Shown piece by piece: positions 58,840 to 64,000 of a stretch of 64,000 bases of DNA. This DNA comes from Brachionus manjavacas (Eukaryota > Rotifera > Eurotatoria > Ploima > Brachionidae): the NCBI GenBank assembly GCA_019054805.1, contig JAHQIY010000007.1, positions 129,501 through 193,500 of the forward strand, in the 5' to 3' direction. Every line of letters starts with the position of its first letter. Position 1 is the first letter of the stretch. A program made the translations under genes and the position numbers. The notes under the pieces were generated by a model. That model saw nothing but the letters and a program-made list of their open reading frames with translations. It had not been told where the DNA came from and made no database searches.

Positions 58840-59660
58840 GTCTAATGTTGTTATTTTTTATGGGTTAAGAGGTTAATGAGGTATCACCTAAATACCCAAA
58901 AATCCCACCCATTTACCCCTTTAAATAAAATATATAGCATAATTAGACTGAATGGACAAAAATGATCACAATGACGTCTTTTTTATGAAAAATTTTAAAT
59001 TTTGTTTCTCCTTTTTTTACAAAAATAATTTGATTTTATTTGATAAAAATATTCATTCTGTATTATCAAAAATCGTCAATATATTATTAAATGAATCAAA
59101 ACAAGCAAAAAGAAGTTGAAAAAAAAAATATTCGATGGAAGATCTTGATAACGCAAAAAAAGATGTTTTTGAAAAAAAATTGAACACTACACAAGCTTCA
59201 AATTTAAACAACATTCCAAGACAGTTCTTTTTAACTAATCTTTTTAACTAAAAAAAATCAAACATAAAATTTATTTTGAATTCGTTAATAATTCGTTTAA
59301 ATTTTTTTCTAAATAGTTATGTTGTAGCGTTTATTCAAAAGAATATTAATAAAGAATATTTTAAATATTTATATTTTTAAAAATAACATTTAAAATCCTT
59401 TTTTTAATTCTTATTGGGCTAATTGCGTGTATTCGGTGAATATCCTGAAAAAGAGGTTAGTTCTCGGGCTAAATATTTAAAAAATCAGGGGTAACTGGGT
59501 TAACCTAATTTACCCAATAAGGCCTCACCCAATTAACCGCAGGAGGTAAAGGGGTGACTAGAAAAAACTGGTCTAATTCGGTGAGCGTTTTTGGAGTTTT
59601 TGAATAAAATGAGTTCGAACTATGCAATAAAAAAAAAATAGGTCACCCGGTTAGGCTCAT
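58840..59660 (+). repeat. Dispersed repeat related to 39976-40620
   Basis: Contains CCATTTACCCCTTTA, TTTACCCAATAAGG and CTGGTCTAATTCGG, and ends AGGTCACCCGGTTAGGCT, the complement of the edge at 39978. The middle is AT-rich. No coding sequence is visible. Confidence 0.45.
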
Positions 59661-62600
59661 TTACCATAATAGTAATTAAATTTAATAAAAAATTATACAT
59701 AAAGTGATAATTCAATGTTAACCCTATGCTTTTATTTCATAAGGCTCAACAACATTTCATAGCAGCACAATTTCATTACAAGATAGAATTCACAGCATCT
59801 TAATTTTTTTCATTGCAGCTTGAATTGTGCAAAAATCAATTTCTTAGAATTTAGTTAAGTCAATTTTAATAAAGTCAAAATACTAAAAAAAATCTGAAAT
59901 AATATTAATTAATGTAGATTCTAAATTTAAAATAATTCATCAAGTTTACTCCAAATCAACTTATAAACAGTTCTAAGCTTTAATAATTTTTTCATTGCTC
60001 GGCACTCCAATATAATATTAAATGTAAAAGGGAGATTTTATTTTAAAAATATATTAGTTTAAAATCTCCTTTTTTTTGTTAAATTTTATTTAATTTTTTT
60101 GAATTGAGAAAATTTGATTTGAATTTAAATGAAAATTCAGGATGCAATGAAAGGTACTATTGCTTTTTCATAAAAGCTTTAAACTGACTTTTATACGCTT
60201 ATTGTAGTTAGTTGGATATCGAAATTTCATTTAGTCATTTATGTGATATCTTAATTTTTAAGCAGAGAAAGATCTTTCTGGACAAAGATATTTTTATCTT
60301 AAATTTAAACCAAAAACCTTCTTTTTTTGAATGATAGAGCTATATGTCGATACGCCACCGATGAGTAGGTAACAAATTGTCGAGTTTTCTAGTGTTAATA
60401 AATTTACCAGTCATTTTGGTAGAAAATGTGAAAAGATAGAATCAATGAAAACTCTTTTTCCTAACATGCCTCTAAAAACTAAGAGCGAACCAATTCCTTA
60501 AGAAATCCATTTTATAAAAAATTTCCAAAATGAATAATAAATGAATCTGGAATGATAAATAAAAAATACACAAAAAGCAAAATAAAATTTATGAATGTAA
60601 AATATTAAGAAAAAGAAAAAAATAGTTTTGCAAAGCAAAAATTTAAAAGCTTCTTTTAAAAAATGTCCTTCTCTTGTAATTTTTTGGTTCTAATTTTATT
60701 ATTTATTAAAAAAATACAATTCTGCTAAGATGATTTAACTTTAATTTATTTATTAAAAAAAAATAATTTTAATTTTAAACCAAAATTTTTTGTCTCTTTC
60801 GAATATTATGCATACGATCATAAATTCCAGCCTTGTAATTTTCTCGCCAATTCTTTACTCTTTTCTATTCAATGAGATAAAATTCTTATTTCCCAAACAA
60901 TTTAATATTTCAATATTTCTTTGGTCAAAAGCTTGCTTAATTAAACAGTTTCCTACAAGCGGTTAAAACCTAATTTATCTAGAGTCCCAGCTATTTTTGA
61001 AGCTATTTTGTTATAAAAATTTTCAAATAAAAATTGCAACTAAATGTTAACTACTCGTGAAATATAAATATTAATAAATAAAAAATTAAATCAAATTATT
61101 CTTAGCAAGCTATAAATATTTCAAATAAAGCACAGTTTGAAAACACTTAAATTTTTCTGCTGCTGATGGTGAAATTTTTAGTGACAGATAATTTTGAAAT
61201 TAAGTTTAGCATTAAAAATTTATTATTCCAAAGTATCTTTAAATGATCACATTAGCACAATTTTTTGCATTTATCAGACCATTAAGAAAATAAATAAAGA
61301 ATTTTTTCATCTGTCTAAAATTGATAGAGCATCATATTTACCGAAGAGTCTAATATTAAGCCCAAGAATATTATCTAGCGATTATGCAATTGAAATCTGA
61401 ACAAAATCAGTACTATCAGAGTTAAGCCAAAATGGTTATTCAATGCCTCTAATTTCAGTTCAATAAAGTTTGATGAGGCTTCATGATTTGAGCTGATTTC
61501 TTCAATTTTGAAAGATAGAAAATAATTTATCTAAAACAGAGCACCCAGTATATCAATGATAGCCAAGCTATCGAGAACTATTTTTAGAAGCAAAAAGCTG
61601 CCGAGTAGTCTTATCAAAAGCAGGTACTAATGCTTATCTGAATTGTTAAATTCGCTTATGATCCAACAAAATAAACTCAAAGCTAGAAATGATAACAAAA
61701 ATTCAATCAAAAAAATTTTAAAAAAAATCAGCAAACTCCTGTTATTCTACACCTTAGAAAATACTAATTTAAATTGTTTGTTTTGTGAGCAATTTTTTCT
61801 CTTCTAATAAATAAAATTCACATCATTATTTATTTGACCTTAGGTACTGTTTCTTAATTTTTGATTAACCAAGCTATCCAAATTTAGCACAAAATCCAAC
61901 AAAAAAAATAAACAAGATTAGATCATAGATTGAGCAAAAAAAAGCTAAATAGTTATTTATTATCCGACAAGATTAGATATTTAGCGCTCTTTTTAGATTT
62001 TCTCCAATCTTAATAAATGTTTAAATCCTCTCAAATGTTCGATTATTTGTATTAAGTATCGAATTGGCCCTCATGGAAACACTTCCAAGTTATCGTTAAA
62101 TTAAACTCCAAATTTTTCGCTTAACTTATTTACATAAACAAGAACAGCAAGAGAATATTTAATGTATCAATAGTTATATAACCTTGATGATTAAAGCCAT
62201 ATAATTGTATTCTGAATCAACAATTTATTGAGAAGATAAATCTTTGCCCTAATCATTTCTTTTTAATCAGCTCAGAATGCGTTCTAAACTGATATTGTGA
62301 GCTTTTTTTTTAAATCAACTTTGGAAGCTTAATAATGTTATGAAAAATAAAATATTTCAAGTTATATAATATTTTCTTAAGTAAATATATCTGTTCGATT
62401 TTACCAGCATACTTAATTTCAAACTGAGCTGAATGCCAAAAATTAAAGCCAAATAAATTTATCAAATAGATAAATACAAATTCACATTTATTTTGTTCGC
62501 CTTTTTCATCATTAAAATTAATAATTACTGTTAAATAAATGAAAGCCTTTTCATTTAAAAAAATTTTCCAATTTTAAAATTTTAATCTTTTAGATCATGT

Positions 62601-62775
62601 TTAAAATAAATTAAAATTTATATTGTTACAAAAAATTCTATGAAAAAAAGCAAATAAATAATGGATTGCAAAATAAAATTAATCGAATTTAAATAAATTT
62701 TGATAGCATTTTTTTTGCTGATTTTCTCTTTAAGTAAAAGTTTGTGCTTTGTGAAATGCACTTCAATAGACTAGA
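59661..62775. other. Gene-free AT-rich stretch
   Basis: No exon, RNA gene or clear repeat boundary was found on either strand. Confidence 0.4.
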
Positions 62776-63060
62776 ACAAAATTATAAAAAATCTAGCAGC
62801 TTTTTTCCAAGAAGTTCAAAATTTGTTGTGCGAATGAAACATGGTTCAACATTTAAAGTGGCCAAATATTGATTTTGATAAAATTGCAAAATTAGCAGAA
62901 ATTAAATTAAATTCAAGAATGGTGCATTTTGATGAGATTTTGCACATTAGCAGATTTTGACAGTTGATCCAACTATTTATATTGCAAGATTTTCCATACA
63001 CAGAATTTATTTTGAACTTCTTGAAAAAAAGCTGCTAGAATTTTTATCATTTTATTTTGC
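62776..63060. repeat. MITE-like inverted-repeat element, about 285 bp
   Basis: Arms of about 50 bp pair across the element: TCTAGCAGCTTTTTTCCAAG at 62792 and its near-complement at 63019-63038, with pairing continuing through GAAGTTCAAAAT and outward through the AT-rich ends. No coding sequence. Confidence 0.65.
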
Positions 63061-64000
63061 TCTTTTTTAGTAAATTTTACATAAACCAAATTTTTGCATA
63101 AACTTAATTGTTTTATTATTTTAATTATTTTATTTTTTTTAATATAATTTTTTATTTTAATTATTTATAAGCTTCAAATGTAAATACTAATAACAGCACT
63201 AGTACATTAATCTATTGCCAATTCAATTTTAAAAATTTATTCTCTCCTCAATTTCACACGACTTTTTAAAAACATCACCTATATAACTATTAAATACAAA
63301 TATTTACTTTATCTATTAACTTTTTTTAAACATTCATAATCTTTATTTATCTATTAATGATTTAAGTTGTTATTCTGTCCCAAATATAGAACCGAGGCAT
63401 TATTATAGTTAAAAAACAAACTATTTTAAAGGTCGTCAATCTATGCGTCAATCTAAATTTAAAAATTTTTATTTTTTTAAACAAATGAGTGCGTCCACCA
63501 TGGTCGCATGAAAGACTAATGTCTGCTCTGAAAACTTTGGAAAAAAAATAATTATATCAAAAAAAATTTTGTTAATCAATAATTTTTTAACTTTATTTAC
63601 ATGATTAGAATTTTTTCGGTGGCGTTTTTAATCCTTTGAAACGGATTTTTTAAAAAATGATTTTTAAATTTATAACAATAATTTATAAATTTGGCAGAAC
63701 AGATAAGAGCTGATATGATGTAGCCTTTTAACCTACATTCACACAGGTACCTCTGTGTCACAGCTATATTTACTACTACTACTACTATAAACCTATGATA
63801 TAAACCTATAATTGCTGTTGAATAGATCAATTCGACGCATTAACTTTTTCGTGAAATCGGAGTCATCAATCAAAAAGGTCATCATTATTATTATATGGTT
63901 TCGTAATTCTACTCTGAATGATTATTCAGTGGCACTCAAAATTTACTTAAAATCCGTATTCTTACTAGATTTACTTAGACCAAAATAAAATCAACGCTTC
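63061..64000. other. Gene-free stretch to window end
   Basis: Contains a short (ACT)n run at about 63769-63786. Nothing else supported. Confidence 0.4.

Noticed and set aside
63597-63830. 77-residue minus-strand open frame near the window end
   Set aside because: Contains a poly-Val run from the ACT microsatellite and no recognisable domain.

Overview
The window looks like nuclear DNA from a small-genome invertebrate. It is very AT-rich (about three quarters or more by eye). Its genes are built from short exons separated by introns mostly of 45-65 nt with GT...AG ends, and the gene content is animal (kringle and sushi domains, dynactin subunit 3, taspase 1, an SLC45 transporter). A monogonont-rotifer-like animal would fit, but this is a weak inference; no species marker was found.

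I rebuilt seven spliced genes by hand from reading frame, intron phase and protein-family similarity. 4153-6312 (+) is a secreted-type mosaic of two kringle and five sushi/CCP domains whose first exon was not found. 11064-13526 (-) is a complete dynactin subunit 3 (DCTN3) gene. 13769-22996 (-) is a complete acetoacetyl-CoA synthetase (AACS) gene whose 5.6 kb intron holds a LINE nested inside a Mutator-like transposon. 23423-25068 (+) is taspase 1 (TASP1), divergent from AACS and apparently with its start codon split by an intron. 27212-28722 (-) resembles NOL8 but lacks its RRM. 32693-35685 (-) is a complete SLC45-family sugar/proton transporter. 39330-56625 (-) encodes a long low-complexity protein with supervillin-like motifs but no gelsolin or headpiece domains; it has an 11-nt first exon and an 8.7 kb intron.

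The rest is repeat-rich: LINE reverse-transcriptase pieces (about nine loci), a Tigger/pogo-like DNA transposon, Mutator-like remnants, a gypsy-type integrase remnant, several short inverted-repeat elements and a 1.75 kb near-palindromic element (29376-31121) that carries spliced coding sequence. The first 5 kb also holds patchwork sequence: exact copies of nearby DNA (a LINE segment, two pieces of the kringle gene) placed between direct or interleaved inverted repeats, as expected of templated insertion during break repair. 56626-64000 has no gene I can support.

The genes are unrelated housekeeping and signalling functions, as usual for animal DNA. The only clear structural pairing is the AACS/TASP1 head-to-head arrangement, with about 430 bp between the start regions.
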